From: Sutcliffiella sp. FSL R7-0096 | Lineage (GTDB): Bacteria; Bacillota; Bacilli; Bacillales; Bacillaceae_I | NCBI RefSeq assembly: GCF_038595065.1 | Contig: NZ_CP152003.1 | Location: forward strand, 1,840,001-1,904,000 | Direction: 5' to 3' | DNA: 64,000 nt | In this document: in pieces, positions 17,736-29,793 of the stretch | How positions within the stretch are numbered: the stretch's first letter is position 1 | Layout: every line of letters starts with the position of its first letter | Translations under genes and position numbers: made by a program | The notes under the pieces: model-generated | Told to the model about the DNA's origin: nothing | The model's input: only the letters and a program-made list of their open reading frames with translations | Databases searched by the model: none

Positions 17736-18998
17736 TTGGCGAGAGCATTACAGACAAGAGTGACAACTGAAGAAGTGGAGCATGCTTACCAGGTGCTGAA
17801 GGATGTAGTTGTCAGAACCCCGCTTCAGTTGGATACCATTCTATCGGAGCGATATAACTGTAAAGTGTACCTTAAACGGGAAGATCAACAAATGGTGAGA
17901 TCTTTTAAAATTAGGGGAGCGTACTTTTCGGTCCATAGTTTAACAGCGGAACAACGAGCAAAAGGTGTGGTATGTGCCAGTGCAGGCAACCATGCACAAG
18001 GAGTTGCCTATGCGTGCAAAAGGCTCGGCATAAAAGGGAAGATCTTTATGCCAACCACTACCCCAAGACAGAAAGTCTCACGGGTAGAGTTTTTTGGTGG
18101 CGAGTTTACAGAAGTCGTCCTTACAGGCGACACGTATGATGATTCCTATCAACAAGCGATGAAGGTGTGTGAAAAAGAAGGGATGAAGTTTATCCACCCC
18201 TTTGATGATCGGTTGACCATCACCGGCCAGGCAACAGTAGGCTTGGAAATTTCTGAGCAATTGCAGGAGGAATGCTCACATGTGTTTATGAGTATTGGCG
18301 GAGGAGGACTGATCTCAGGTGTAGGATCCTATCTGAAAGAGAAGCGTCCCGATACAAAATTGATTGGTGTGGAACCATTTGGTGCTCCAGGTATGAAGCA
18401 ATCATTGGCTCAAAATGAAGTGGTGCGATTGAATGAGATTGATAGCTTTGTAGATGGAGCAGCTGTCAAGCAGGTGGGACAACTGCCATTTGAAATGACA
18501 AAAGATCTCGCCGATGATGTGGTATTGGTACCAGAAGGGAAAGTGTGCACTACCATTCTTAATTTATACAACGAAAACGCCATTATTGCCGAGCCGGCTG
18601 GAGCATTGTCCATTGCTGCACTGGATTTTTACAAGGATGAGATTAGAGGAAAGACGGTAGTCTGTATAGTGAGTGGAGGAAACAATGATTTAGACCGCAT
18701 GCAGGAAATGAAAGAAAGGTCCCTGATCTATGAAGGGCTTAAGCACTATTTTATTGTCAACTTCCCTCAGCGTGCAGGGGCATTGCGGGAATTTATGGAG
18801 GATGTCTTGGGAGAAACAGATGATATCACACGTTTTGAGTACACCAAGAAGAATAACCGAGACAAGGGTCCGGTGTTGGTTGGAGTCGAATTACGAAAGC
18901 CTGACGATTATTTTGCCATTATTGAACGAATGGCAAAGAAAGGTTTCACCTATATCGAAATCAATAAAGATAAACAGTTATTTAATTTATTGATATAA
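17736..18998 (+). CDS. ilvA: Threonine dehydratase (deaminase), 420 aa
   Basis: A PLP enzyme converting threonine to 2-oxobutanoate, the first step toward isoleucine. Lys58 in RSFKIRGAY binds PLP; the phosphate loop SAGNHAQG and the glycine-rich SIGGGGLISG follow. A single ACT-like regulatory domain occupies about residues 335-420, as in the shorter Bacillus-type IlvA, and would give isoleucine feedback control. The start is TTG, with AAAGGAG eight bases upstream. It precedes the ilvE-leuD operon but is cut off from it by a terminator and a long regulatory leader, so it is its own transcription unit. Confidence 0.95.
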   Translation: MARALQTRVTTEEVEHAYQVLKDVVVRTPLQLDTILSERYNCKVYLKREDQQMVRSFKIRGAYFSVHSLTAEQRAKGVVCASAGNHAQGVAYACKRLGIKGKIFMPTTTPRQKVSRVEFFGGEFTEVVLTGDTYDDSYQQAMKVCEKEGMKFIHPFDDRLTITGQATVGLEISEQLQEECSHVFMSIGGGGLISGVGSYLKEKRPDTKLIGVEPFGAPGMKQSLAQNEVVRLNEIDSFVDGAAVKQVGQLPFEMTKDLADDVVLVPEGKVCTTILNLYNENAIIAEPAGALSIAALDFYKDEIRGKTVVCIVSGGNNDLDRMQEMKERSLIYEGLKHYFIVNFPQRAGALREFMEDVLGETDDITRFEYTKKNNRDKGPVLVGVELRKPDDYFAIIERMAKKGFTYIEINKDKQLFNLLI

Positions 18999-19017
18999 TG
19001 ATAGATTGTCTGGAAAA

Positions 19018-19043
19018 AGAGCGGGGTAACCCGTTCTTTTTTT
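19018..19043 (+). terminator. Terminator after ilvA
   Basis: Stem AGAGCGGG / CCCGTTCT (one G-U pair) with a short loop and six T. Confidence 0.88.
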
Positions 19044-19093
19044 ATGTTTGGAGAGAAAAAAAGAAGGGTATGTAAAAAAATTTAACAAACATT

Positions 19094-19107
19094 TGTAAGC
19101 GTTTTCT
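19094..19107. promoter_or_regulatory. cre site 1 (CcpA)
   Basis: TGTAAGCGTTTTCT matches 13 of 14 positions of the cre consensus TGWAANCGNTNWCA. It lies about 105-115 bp before the likely transcription start of the ilv operon. Confidence 0.72.
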
Positions 19108-19125
19108 TTGTTATCACATCAAAAA

Positions 19126-19139
19126 TGAAAGCGTTTTTA
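19126..19139. promoter_or_regulatory. cre site 2 (CcpA)
   Basis: TGAAAGCGTTTTTA, 13 of 14 with the cre consensus, 32 bp after site 1 (three helical turns). In B. subtilis CcpA activates ilv-leu from a cre upstream of the promoter, so activation is the likely role here. Confidence 0.7.
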
Positions 19140-19157
19140 TATTGTCTGTAAAATTAG

Positions 19158-19172
19158 AATTATCTGAAATTA
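19158..19172. promoter_or_regulatory. CodY-binding motif
   Basis: AATTATCTGAAATTA differs at three positions from the 15-bp CodY consensus AATTTTCWGAAAATT and ends four bases before the -35 box, so bound CodY would repress the operon when branched-chain amino acids and GTP are plentiful. Confidence 0.68.
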
Positions 19173-19176
19173 GGTG

Positions 19177-19205
19177 TTGACGGCCTGTATAGACGGTATT
19201 AAAAT
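19177..19205 (+). promoter_or_regulatory. Sigma-A promoter of the ilv-leu operon
   Basis: TTGACG, a 17-base spacer and TAAAAT. Transcription would begin near 19212, giving a leader of more than 300 nt. Confidence 0.82.
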
Positions 19206-19251
19206 AACATCAACTCAAAGAAACATTGATAAATGAAATAACATTTCTCTT

Positions 19252-19428
19252 ATCAGAAGGGTGTCTAGGGTTCCGGTGATTTCAGGAAAGTAAAGTGGTA
19301 GTGCAAGAAAGAATATTCCTTTCTATATCAACCAATTTTCCTATCATGTCTGGTCCGAGCGATACCAGCACGATCTTGACAGATGGTGTACACCGCGAGG
19401 AAAAAAGCCTCTACGGATAGGTTCTGAT
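19252..19428 (+). ncRNA. ykkC-family riboswitch aptamer (probably subtype 2, ppGpp-like)
   Basis: The conserved core blocks of ykkC RNAs appear in order: CTAGGGTTCCGG (19265), CTGGTCCGAGCGATACCAG (19350) and ACACCGCGAGG..AAAAGCCTCTACGGATAGG (19390-19421). Pairing supports folding: P1 ATCAGAA (19252-19258) with TTCTGAT (19422-19428); a long second arm with TGAT/ATCA, AGGAAA/TTTCCT, TGGT/ACCA and GAAAG/CTTTC; CTGGT/ACCAG; GAGG/CCTC. The ykkC RNAs sense guanidine (subtype 1) or ppGpp, PRPP or ADP-type ligands (subtype 2). Position before branched-chain amino acid genes is the typical setting of the ppGpp type. The family call is firm, the ligand is inference. Confidence 0.85.
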
Positions 19429-19447
19429 GAACGCTTGACGTTTATTC

Positions 19448-19470
19448 AACCTGGCCAAGGGGCCACTTTT
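19448..19470 (+). terminator. Candidate riboswitch-controlled terminator
   Basis: GC-rich hairpin TGGCC-AAGG-GGCCA followed by CTTTT, 20 nt after the aptamer. AACCT (19448-19452) could pair instead with AGGTT (19419-19423), which overlaps the 3' strand of P1, so the two folds exclude each other. The short stem makes this tentative. Confidence 0.45.
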
Positions 19471-19526
19471 AAACTGTTATATGTCAGAATATTCAAAAAA
19501 TAAAAAGTGGAAAGAGGAGATTAGTT

Positions 19527-20471
19527 ATGTGTAGATACATCTATATGAACGGGCAGCTAGTAGAAAAAGAGAAGGCAGTTGTATCTGTATATGATCATGG
19601 GTTCCTATATGGCGATGGCGTTTTTGAAGGAATCCGAATGTACAACGGAAATGTATTCCGTCTTCGCGAACATCTTGAAAGATTATATGATTCTGCAAGA
19701 TCTGTCTTATTGGACGTCCCCTATACGATGTCTGAACTAGAGGATATTATCGTCGAGACTCTCAGAAAGAACCAATTGCATGATACGGCCTATATTCGAT
19801 TGGTCCTATCAAGAGGAGTCGGCGATCTCGGTTTAGATCCCACAAAATGTAAAACTCCAAACCTGATTGTCATTGCTGAGCAACTGGCACTCTTCCCAAA
19901 AGAATTGTATGACGTAGGGATTACGATGGTGACGGTTCCTACTCGCAGGAACCGCCCGGATATCCTAAGTCCGAAAGTAAAATCACTCAACTATTTGAAC
20001 AACATCATGGTAAAAGCAGAAGCCAATATGGCTGGTGCCAATGAGGCACTTACGTTAAACACAGAAGGTTATGTAGCAGAGGGATCAGGACAGAACATTT
20101 TTATCCTAAAGGGCAACAAACTATTAACTCCGCCAAGCTATGTTGGGGCATTGGAAGGCATCACGCGAAATGCCATCATCGACCTTGCAAATGAAATGGG
20201 TTATGACGTACGAGAAGAACCATTTACAAGGCACGATGTATATGTAGCAGATGAAGTGTTCTTAACAGGAACCGCAGCCGAGGTTATCCCGGTAATCAGC
20301 CTAGACGGCAGAAAAATCGCAGACGGAAAACCAGGAAAAGAAACCCACAAAATCCTAAACCGCTTCCGCCAACTAGTCGTAGAAGACGGTCACAAAGTCT
20401 ACCCAGAAGAAACCCAAGTAGGCTGGGAAATCAACGGCGGAGTGCTGTTAGGTGAAGCGTTGAATCATTAA
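19527..20471 (+). CDS. ilvE: Branched-chain amino acid aminotransferase, 314 aa
   Basis: A class IV PLP aminotransferase making valine, leucine and isoleucine from their keto acids with glutamate. Lys152 in KVKSLNYLNNI is the PLP lysine. The N-terminal YMNGQLVEKEKAVVSVYDHGFLYGDGVFEGIR and the GYVAEGSGQNIF and EVFLTGTAAEV motifs are standard for branched-chain aminotransferases rather than D-amino acid transaminases. The ATG has AGAGGAG seven bases upstream. It is the first gene of the ilv-leu operon, directly controlled by the upstream cre, CodY and riboswitch region. B. subtilis does not keep an aminotransferase gene at this position. Confidence 0.95.
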   Translation: MCRYIYMNGQLVEKEKAVVSVYDHGFLYGDGVFEGIRMYNGNVFRLREHLERLYDSARSVLLDVPYTMSELEDIIVETLRKNQLHDTAYIRLVLSRGVGDLGLDPTKCKTPNLIVIAEQLALFPKELYDVGITMVTVPTRRNRPDILSPKVKSLNYLNNIMVKAEANMAGANEALTLNTEGYVAEGSGQNIFILKGNKLLTPPSYVGALEGITRNAIIDLANEMGYDVREEPFTRHDVYVADEVFLTGTAAEVIPVISLDGRKIADGKPGKETHKILNRFRQLVVEDGHKVYPEETQVGWEINGGVLLGEALNH

Positions 20472-20480
20472 AGAGATAAA

Positions 20481-20547
20481 GGGGGTCTGACCCTCACCAC
20501 ATTAAAGCATTAAAAGGGGTCTGGCACCTTTACCTTTAAGGCCCCTT
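20481..20547. repeat. Short GGGGTCTG-type repeat pair between ilvE and ilvD
   Basis: Two direct copies of a GGGGTCTG.C core (20482 and 20515) in a segment that folds through AAGGGG / CCCCTT. It looks like a small dispersed intergenic repeat; copies elsewhere cannot be checked here. Confidence 0.35.
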
Positions 20548-20567
20548 CCAAAGGAGTGAAGCAACTG

Positions 20568-22235
20568 ATGAGAAGTAATACGATCAAGAGAGGGATTGAC
20601 AGAGCACCACATAGAAGTTTGTTGCATGCAGCGGGTGTAAAGCCGGAGGATATGGATAAGCCGTTCATCGGTGTCTGTAACTCTTATGTGGATATCATCC
20701 CTGGGCATATGCATTTAAATAAATTTGCAGAAGTTGTAAAGGAAGCGATCAGGGAAGCAGGCGGAGTGCCATTTGAATTCAATACGATCGGGGTGGATGA
20801 TGGGATCGCGATGGGGCACATCGGAATGCGTTACTCCCTTCCAAGCCGGGAACTGATAGCAGATTCTGCAGAAACAGTTATCAACGCTCACTGGTTTGAC
20901 GGCGTCTTTTACATCCCGAACTGTGACAAGATCACACCAGGCATGCTGATGGCAGCAGCCAGAACCAATGTCCCTGCAGTATTCGTGTCAGGTGGTCCAA
21001 TGGAAGCCGGGAGAACAAAGGATGGCAAGCCTTTATCACTTGTTTCCGTTTTTGAAGGGGTAGGAAGCGTACTTTCCGGAAAGATGTCCCGAGAAGAACT
21101 CCTTGAAATTGAATCTAGCGCTTGCCCGACATGCGGCTCATGCTCCGGAATGTTCACGGCAAACTCCATGAACACACTGATGGAAATGCTGGGAGTGGCC
21201 CTGCCTGGTAACGGTACCATGGTGGCAACATCCAATGAACGCCACCAACTGATCAAAGATGCAGCAAAACATCTCATGAGACAAATCGAAGAAGATGTAA
21301 GACCAAGAGATATCATCACAAAAGAAGCAATCGACGACGCTTTTGCACTGGATATGGCAATGGGCGGATCGACCAATACCGTTCTACATACACTTGCCAT
21401 CGCACATGAAGCTGGAATTGAGTACAAATTAGAAGACATTAATAAAATAGCAGAAAGGATACCGTATCTATGCAAAGTAAGTCCAGCATCAGACTACTCC
21501 ATGGAAGATGTTCATGAGGCGGGGGGAGTAAGTGCCATCATCAAGGAACTTTGCCAAATAGAAGGCGCCATCCATCCTGATAGGCTCACCATCTCTGGTC
21601 AATCCATCCAGGAAGTGGTGGAGCATGCCCAAATCGTAAATGATCAGGTAATCAGGAAAAAAGATAATCCATATAGTCCCGTCGGCGGGTTAAGTATCCT
21701 GTTTGGAAACCTTGCTCCAAACGGTAGTGTCATAAAGGTTGGAGCGGTAGATCCTTCTATCAAAAATTTTACAGGAGAAGCAATCATCTTTGAATCACAA
21801 GATGAGGCACAAGAAGGCATTAATAGTGGTCAAGTCCGAGAAGGACACGTAGTAGTTATCAGGTATGAAGGGCCAAAAGGTGGTCCCGGTATGCCCGAGA
21901 TGCTAGCACCAACTTCCTCTATTGCAGGTAGGGGATTATCCACGAAAGTTGCACTCATCACGGATGGAAGATTCTCTGGTGCATCAAGGGGTATCTCTAT
22001 TGGACATATCTCCCCGGAAGCGGCAGAAGGTGGACCAATTGCATTTGTGGAAAACGGAGATATCATCCAAATTGATCTGGAGAAACGCTCCATTCACCTA
22101 TTGGTTGAGAGCGGGGAATTGGAAGCAAGAAAGCAGAACTGGAAACAACCAGAATCAAAAGTGAAAAGCGGTTACCTTGCAAGATATGCTGCACTGGTGA
22201 CTTCAGCCAATACAGGTGGAATCTTAAAAGTATAA
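20568..22235 (+). CDS. ilvD: Dihydroxy-acid dehydratase, 555 aa
   Basis: This iron-sulfur enzyme dehydrates dihydroxy-isovalerate and dihydroxy-methylvalerate. Conserved cysteines appear in [24 protein letters not shown] and [17 protein letters not shown], and [27 protein letters not shown] is the family C-terminal signature. An in-frame GTG stands at 20556, but it lies inside the binding site AAGGAG; the ATG at 20568 is better placed and gives the usual N-terminus [16 protein letters not shown]. It is 97 bp after ilvE, a gap that holds a small repeat, and 28 bp before ilvB. Confidence 0.95.
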   Translation: MRSNTIKRGIDRAPHRSLLHAAGVKPEDMDKPFIGVCNSYVDIIPGHMHLNKFAEVVKEAIREAGGVPFEFNTIGVDDGIAMGHIGMRYSLPSRELIADSAETVINAHWFDGVFYIPNCDKITPGMLMAAARTNVPAVFVSGGPMEAGRTKDGKPLSLVSVFEGVGSVLSGKMSREELLEIESSACPTCGSCSGMFTANSMNTLMEMLGVALPGNGTMVATSNERHQLIKDAAKHLMRQIEEDVRPRDIITKEAIDDAFALDMAMGGSTNTVLHTLAIAHEAGIEYKLEDINKIAERIPYLCKVSPASDYSMEDVHEAGGVSAIIKELCQIEGAIHPDRLTISGQSIQEVVEHAQIVNDQVIRKKDNPYSPVGGLSILFGNLAPNGSVIKVGAVDPSIKNFTGEAIIFESQDEAQEGINSGQVREGHVVVIRYEGPKGGPGMPEMLAPTSSIAGRGLSTKVALITDGRFSGASRGISIGHISPEAAEGGPIAFVENGDIIQIDLEKRSIHLLVESGELEARKQNWKQPESKVKSGYLARYAALVTSANTGGILKV

Positions 22236-22262
22236 GTTGAAAAATAAGGAGGTGGAGAACGA

Positions 22263-23978
22263 ATGAGTACAGTTGAAGAGAGCGGAACAAAGGTGGCGCA
22301 GAAGCTGCTGACAGGTTCAAGAATGATTGTCGAAGCGTTAAAAGAAGAGAAAGTGGAAGTGATATTCGGCTATCCTGGTGGGGCTGTACTAAACATTTAC
22401 GATGCACTATATGACGGTGGCATCCCACATCTTTTAACACGACATGAACAAGGTGCAATCCATGCAGCAGAAGGGTACGCAAGGGTTACCGGTAGACCGG
22501 GAGTGGTCATTGCCACTTCCGGCCCTGGTGCCACCAACATCGTCACAGGACTTGCGGATGCCATGATAGATTCCCTTCCACTTGTTGTGATTACTGGGCA
22601 AGTCAACTCACAGGTACTGGGGTCAGACGCCTTTCAAGAGGCACCGATCCTAGGGATATCGATGCCAATCACCAAACATAATTTTCAAGTCCAGGATGTA
22701 AAGGAGCTCCCAAGAATTTTTAAAGAAGCGTTCCATATTGCGTCTACAGGGAGACCAGGGCCGGTATTGATTGACATACCAAAAGACATCACCGCCACTT
22801 CAGGTATTTACGACTATTCAAAAGACGTGCATCTGCCTGGATACAAGTTACAGACTGAACCTGATCCACAGGCTGTGAAAAAAGTAGCACAGGCCTTAAA
22901 GAAAGCGGAAAAGCCCGTCATTTTAGCTGGCGCAGGCGTTCTCCACAGTAAAGCGACAAATGAGTTAAAAGAACTGGTTGTCAAAACGACAATACCAGTT
23001 GCAAATACATTACTTGGCCTTGGCAGTTTTCCAGCAGACCACCCTCTTTTTCTTGGGATGGCGGGCATGCATGGAACGTATACAGCCAATATGGCCCTTT
23101 ATGAAGCAGACCTGATCATCAATATAGGCGCAAGATTTGATGACAGACTTACAGGAAACCTGCAAGAATTTGCTAAATTCGCCAAGGTGGTTCATTTTGA
23201 TATCGATCCTTCCGAAATCGGCAAAAATGTCCCAACGGATTATCCGGTAATCGGGGATGCAGCAAAGTCCCTTCAGCTACTTTTAAAGGAGTTGCCTGAA
23301 ACGGCGAACACCAGTAGTTGGCTGGAACAACTACTGCAATCAAAGGAAGATTATCCATTGTGGTACGTAGAAGATGGAGAAACGTTCAAACCTCAAAAAC
23401 TAGTAGAACTTATTCATGAACTTACAAAAGGAGAAGCGATTGTCACAACAGACGTAGGGCAGCATCAAATGTGGGCAGCGCAATTCCACGGTTTTCAAAA
23501 GCCTGATCGCTGGGTCACGTCAGGTGGCCTTGGAACAATGGGCTTTGGGTTACCGGCAGCAATCGGCGCACAAGTGGCAGAAGGGCAGTCTACCGTTGTA
23601 GCTGTCCTTGGGGATGCAGGATTCCAAATGACACTGCAGGAACTGGCGGTACTGAAAGAATATAAACTTCCTGTAAAAATAGTGCTCGTAAACAATCAAT
23701 CTATGGGAATGGTAAGACAATGGCAGCAGCTCTTTTATAAGGAAAGATACTCAGAATCCTTACTGCCGAACCAGCCAGACTACGTCAAACTGTCCGATGC
23801 GTTCGGGATCAAGGCGGCAGTTGTTCAAAATGAAGAAGAGTTCCGCATGGCATTTGCGGAAGCACTTGCTACAGATGAACCCTATCTATTAGATTGCCGG
23901 GTGACTCAAAAGGAAAATGTGTATCCAATGATTGCTCCTGGAAAAGGAATTCAACAAATGGAAGGTGTGAAGCCATGA
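22263..23978 (+). CDS. ilvB: Acetolactate synthase large subunit, 571 aa
   Basis: A thiamine-diphosphate enzyme joining pyruvate to pyruvate or 2-oxobutanoate. The N-terminal [14 protein letters not shown] and [15 protein letters not shown] hold the catalytic Glu; the ThDP fold motif GDAGFQM...[12 protein letters not shown] lies near residue 445-485. [11 protein letters not shown] marks the FAD-containing middle domain, so it is the anabolic type, not the catabolic AlsS. AAGGAGGTGG lies before the ATG. The stop codon overlaps the ATG of ilvH (ATGA), giving translational coupling to its regulatory subunit. Confidence 0.96.
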   Translation: MSTVEESGTKVAQKLLTGSRMIVEALKEEKVEVIFGYPGGAVLNIYDALYDGGIPHLLTRHEQGAIHAAEGYARVTGRPGVVIATSGPGATNIVTGLADAMIDSLPLVVITGQVNSQVLGSDAFQEAPILGISMPITKHNFQVQDVKELPRIFKEAFHIASTGRPGPVLIDIPKDITATSGIYDYSKDVHLPGYKLQTEPDPQAVKKVAQALKKAEKPVILAGAGVLHSKATNELKELVVKTTIPVANTLLGLGSFPADHPLFLGMAGMHGTYTANMALYEADLIINIGARFDDRLTGNLQEFAKFAKVVHFDIDPSEIGKNVPTDYPVIGDAAKSLQLLLKELPETANTSSWLEQLLQSKEDYPLWYVEDGETFKPQKLVELIHELTKGEAIVTTDVGQHQMWAAQFHGFQKPDRWVTSGGLGTMGFGLPAAIGAQVAEGQSTVVAVLGDAGFQMTLQELAVLKEYKLPVKIVLVNNQSMGMVRQWQQLFYKERYSESLLPNQPDYVKLSDAFGIKAAVVQNEEEFRMAFAEALATDEPYLLDCRVTQKENVYPMIAPGKGIQQMEGVKP

Positions 23979-24232
23979 AGCGAACATTATCGCTCCTAGT
24001 AAACAATCAGCTTGGGGTATTGAACCGATTGACCAATTTGTTTTTGCGAAAGGGATTAAACATTGAAAGCCTGGCAGTAGCACCTGTCAACGAATCCTGC
24101 ATTTCCCTCATGACAATCGTCGTTAACGTGGTCGAGGAGCAAGAAGTGGAGAAAATAAAGCTTCAACTAGACAAACAGATCGATGTCATCCAAATCACCG
24201 ACATATCCGAGCAAATCGCTCTTACGAATTAA
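23975..24232 (+). CDS. ilvH: Acetolactate synthase small (regulatory) subunit, short form, 85 aa
   Basis: An ACT-domain subunit that stimulates the catalytic subunit and carries valine feedback inhibition. The sequence is a single ACT domain starting [19 protein letters not shown], with the typical [11 protein letters not shown]. At 85 residues it lacks the C-terminal domain found in the roughly 170-residue IlvH of B. subtilis, so it resembles short IlvM/IlvN-type subunits. A longer frame extends upstream inside ilvB, but the overlapping ATG at 23975 is the natural start. There is no sign of a missing remainder: a stop is followed by a repeat element. Confidence 0.9.
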   Translation: MKRTLSLLVNNQLGVLNRLTNLFLRKGLNIESLAVAPVNESCISLMTIVVNVVEEQEVEKIKLQLDKQIDVIQITDISEQIALTN

Positions 24233-24282
24233 CCGAATATTTAGTTTTATGTAAAAGATTATCAAGTAGCTTCGAAATAACC

Positions 24283-24409
24283 CTGTTGCTTGTAGTGCAA
24301 GGTGTGAGGCTCCGTCGGGAGGTAGCGGTAGGTTGAGACCCCTGAAGCATTGCGAAGAGGCTCAAGCACCGCCCCGAGGATAGCGATCATCTGGAACGAA
24401 AAGCTACAG
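24283..24409. repeat. Dispersed palindromic repeat between ilvH and ilvC
   Basis: A 127-bp imperfect palindrome with ends CTGTTGCTT / AAGCTACAG. Its core (GTGCAAGGTGTGAGGCTCC, TTGAGACCCC, GAGGCTCAAGCACCGCCCC, TCTGGAACG) matches the copy at 28173 and is related to the copy at 48318. Non-coding; it lies inside the operon and would be transcribed as a long structured RNA. Confidence 0.8.
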
Positions 24410-24443
24410 AAGTTGACAGGAATAACAAACTGTCTGCAGATAA

Positions 24444-27032
<2,589 letters not shown>

Positions 27033-27036
<4 letters not shown>

Positions 27037-28124
27037 GTCAATTTACCATCAGTGTCCTGCCTGGTGACGGAATCGGCCCTGAAGTGGTAAGGGAAGCGAT
27101 ACTTGTACTAGAGCAGGTGGCCAAGAATTTTCAACATACATTCACTTTTAACTACGGCAAGATCGGAGGAGTTGCTGTCGATGAGACAGGAACTCCTCTT
27201 CCACAAGAAACGGTGGATGTATGTAAAAACAGTCATGCGATCCTTTTAGGAGCGGTAGGCGGACCTAAATGGGATGAAGAATCACCTGAAAGAAGGCCAG
27301 AAGCTGGATTGCTTGGAATCCGTAAAGCTTTAAAGCTATATGCCAATCTCCGCCCTGTCACCCTATTTGAATCCCTTATCCATGCTTCCCCTTTGAAAAG
27401 AGAGGTAGTTTTAGATACAGATGTGTTGATAGTCAGGGAACTGACAGGTGGTATCTATTTTGGTGCACCTCGTGAAAGAAGACAAGGGGAAGACGGTTTA
27501 GAAGTGGTGGACACCCTCCTATATACAGAGAAAGAGATGGAACGCATTATTCGCAAAGGATTTGAAGTAGCACAAGGCCGCAAGAAAAAACTTACTTCTG
27601 TCGATAAGGCAAATGTGTTGGAAAGCAGCAGGCTTTGGAGGGAAACCGCAAACCGGATTGCAAAGGAATATCCTGATGTCCAATTAGATCACATGTTAGT
27701 AGATAATGCGGCTATGCAGTTGGTCAGAAACCCTAGGCAATTTGACGTCATCGTGACAGAAAACATGTTTGGCGACATATTAAGCGATGAAGCTTCCATG
27801 CTAACGGGCTCCCTTGGTATGTTGCCTTCCGCAAGTCTTGGCGTAGACGGCCCAGGCCTGTATGAACCAATTCATGGTTCCGCACCGGACATAGCCGGCA
27901 AAAATGTCGCCAACCCATTGGCTACCATCCTTTCAGCAGCTATGCTTCTAAGGCATTCCTTAGGCTTAGCGGAAGAAGCGGCCGCTGTTGAAAAAGCAGT
28001 AGACCTAGCATTAGAAGAAGGCTACCGCACCCAAGACATCGGCTCAGAATGGGAACGTCTCCTCGGCACTACCCAAATGGGAGAAGCAGTAAGGAGTTAT
28101 TTAAAGGCGCCAATAAAGAATTAG
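27033..28124 (+). CDS. leuB: 3-isopropylmalate dehydrogenase, 363 aa
   Basis: It oxidatively decarboxylates 3-isopropylmalate with NAD+. The start [11 protein letters not shown], the substrate-binding [10 protein letters not shown], the catalytic [11 protein letters not shown] and [25 protein letters not shown] segments are all present, with [18 protein letters not shown] before the C-terminus, in the IPMDH rather than isocitrate dehydrogenase form. The ATG overlaps the leuA stop (ATGA). The 248-bp gap that follows holds the second operon-internal repeat. Confidence 0.96.
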
Positions 28125-28172
28125 TTGATTTTTCGATTGGAGACGGAGCCTATCATGTTTAATCGTGACATC

Positions 28173-28301
28173 CCTGTAGATTGAAGTGCAAGGTGTGAGA
28201 CTCCGGAGGGAGTTAGCGGTAGACTTGAGACCCCGCAACGAAGTGAGGAGGCTCAAGCACCGCCCCTCGGAAAGCGAACACCTGGAACGGAAATCTACAG
28301 G
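28173..28301. repeat. Dispersed palindromic repeat between leuB and leuC
   Basis: A 129-bp element bounded by a perfect 10-bp inverted repeat CCTGTAGATT / AATCTACAGG. The core matches the copy at 24283-24409 closely. An open frame runs through it into leuC but has no binding site and is an artefact. Confidence 0.82.
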
Positions 28302-28371
28302 AGTTAAACAGAAAACAATTCAAATTTTTTTAATAGTCAAGATGGATAAAAAAAAACGGAAGGTGAGTGAC

Positions 28372-29793
28372 ATGCAGCCAAGAACACTATTTGAGAAAAT
28401 CTGGGATCGTCATACAGTAGTAAAAGAAGAGAACAAACCAAGCCTGTTGTACATTGACCTCCACTTGGTCCACGAAGTCACCTCTCCTCAAGCATTCGAG
28501 GGACTGCGTCTTTCAGGAAGAAAAGTAAGACAACCAGACTTTACGTTTGCAACCATGGACCATAATGTCCCAACCATCAATCCGTTCCATGTTACAGACG
28601 AAATCGCTTCCAAACAAATGACGACACTTGAAGCAAACTGCAAGGAGTTTGGAATAAGACTGGCAGACCTCCACAGTGAAGAACAAGGAATTGTCCATGT
28701 TATTGGACCTGAGCTGGGCTTGACTTTACCAGGAAAAACCATTGTTTGTGGTGATAGCCATACCTCCACGCATGGAGCGTTTGGTGCACTGGCTTTCGGT
28801 ATTGGTACAAGTGAAGTGGAGCATGTACTTGCAACCCAATGCTTGTGGCAATCAAAACCTAAGACATTAAAGGTTGATTTTACTGGTCTCAGGCCACTAG
28901 GAGTCTCTGCCAAAGATCTCATATTGGCTGTGATCGCAAAATATGGAACTGATTTCGGCACAGGATATGTGCTTGAATTTACCGGTAAAGTTATTGAAGA
29001 GATGTCCATGGAGGAACGCATGACCATCTGTAATATGGCCATTGAAGCTGGTGCCCGTGCAGGACTTGTTGCGCCGGATGAAACGACTTTTTCCTATTTA
29101 AAAGGAAGAAAATATGCACCTGTCGGAGAAGAACGGGACAAGGCGGAAGTGGATTGGTACTCGCTTCGTTCAGATGAGGGTGCGGTTTATGATAAAGAAA
29201 TCCAATTCGACATTACCAATCTCGAACCGCAAGTAACATGGGGAACGAATCCATCGATGGGCACAAGTATAAGTGGTAGGGTACCAGACCCTGCAACCAT
29301 TGAAAATGAAGGGGAAAGAAAATCTGTGGCCCAAGCAATCGACTACATGGGTCTGACCCCTGGTATGAAAATTTCAGAAATTGTCATAGATTATGTGTTC
29401 ATCGGTTCCTGTACCAATTCACGTATTGAAGATTTACGTAAAGCAGCAGAAGTGGTAAAAGGAAGATCCGTTTCATCGCAAGTTACCGCTCTTGTCGTAC
29501 CAGGTTCCAAACAAGTGAAAAAACAGGCGGAAGAAGAAGGCCTTCATGAAGTATTTTTAGAGGCGGGATTTGAATGGAGAGAGGCCGGCTGTAGCATGTG
29601 TCTCAGTATGAACCCAGATGTTGTCCCTCCAGGGAAGAGATGTGCTTCCACCTCCAACCGGAACTTTGAAGGCAGACAAGGCAGAGGGGCAAGGACACAT
29701 CTTGTCAGTCCTGCGATGGCCGCCGCAGCTGCAGTTAGTGGCCGATTTGTCAATGTGAATGAATGGCGATATGAAAAAGAGGAGGTAGTCTAA
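28372..29793 (+). CDS. leuC: Isopropylmalate isomerase large subunit, 473 aa
   Basis: An aconitase-fold subunit carrying a [4Fe-4S] cluster; with LeuD it isomerises 2- to 3-isopropylmalate. [26 protein letters not shown] and the pair CSMC in [12 protein letters not shown] supply the cluster cysteines. The frame extends upstream through a repeat element to 28186, but GGAAGGTGA lies before ATG 28372, which gives the standard N-terminus [12 protein letters not shown] and the standard length. The stop overlaps the ATG of leuD by one base (TAATG). Confidence 0.95.
   Translation: MQPRTLFEKIWDRHTVVKEENKPSLLYIDLHLVHEVTSPQAFEGLRLSGRKVRQPDFTFATMDHNVPTINPFHVTDEIASKQMTTLEANCKEFGIRLADLHSEEQGIVHVIGPELGLTLPGKTIVCGDSHTSTHGAFGALAFGIGTSEVEHVLATQCLWQSKPKTLKVDFTGLRPLGVSAKDLILAVIAKYGTDFGTGYVLEFTGKVIEEMSMEERMTICNMAIEAGARAGLVAPDETTFSYLKGRKYAPVGEERDKAEVDWYSLRSDEGAVYDKEIQFDITNLEPQVTWGTNPSMGTSISGRVPDPATIENEGERKSVAQAIDYMGLTPGMKISEIVIDYVFIGSCTNSRIEDLRKAAEVVKGRSVSSQVTALVVPGSKQVKKQAEEEGLHEVFLEAGFEWREAGCSMCLSMNPDVVPPGKRCASTSNRNFEGRQGRGARTHLVSPAMAAAAAVSGRFVNVNEWRYEKEEVV

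Noticed and set aside
19160-19520. T-box leader for the ilv operon
   Set aside because: No AGGGTGG-ACCGCG T-box sequence was found; the conserved blocks are those of the ykkC RNA family.
20481-20547. Intrinsic terminator between ilvE and ilvD
   Set aside because: The AAGGGG/CCCCTT pairing has a long loop and no U-tract; more likely a small dispersed repeat.
28186-28371. N-terminal extension of leuC through the repeat element
   Set aside because: The frame happens to be open through the palindromic repeat, but GGAAGGTGA and the conserved LeuC start are at 28372.
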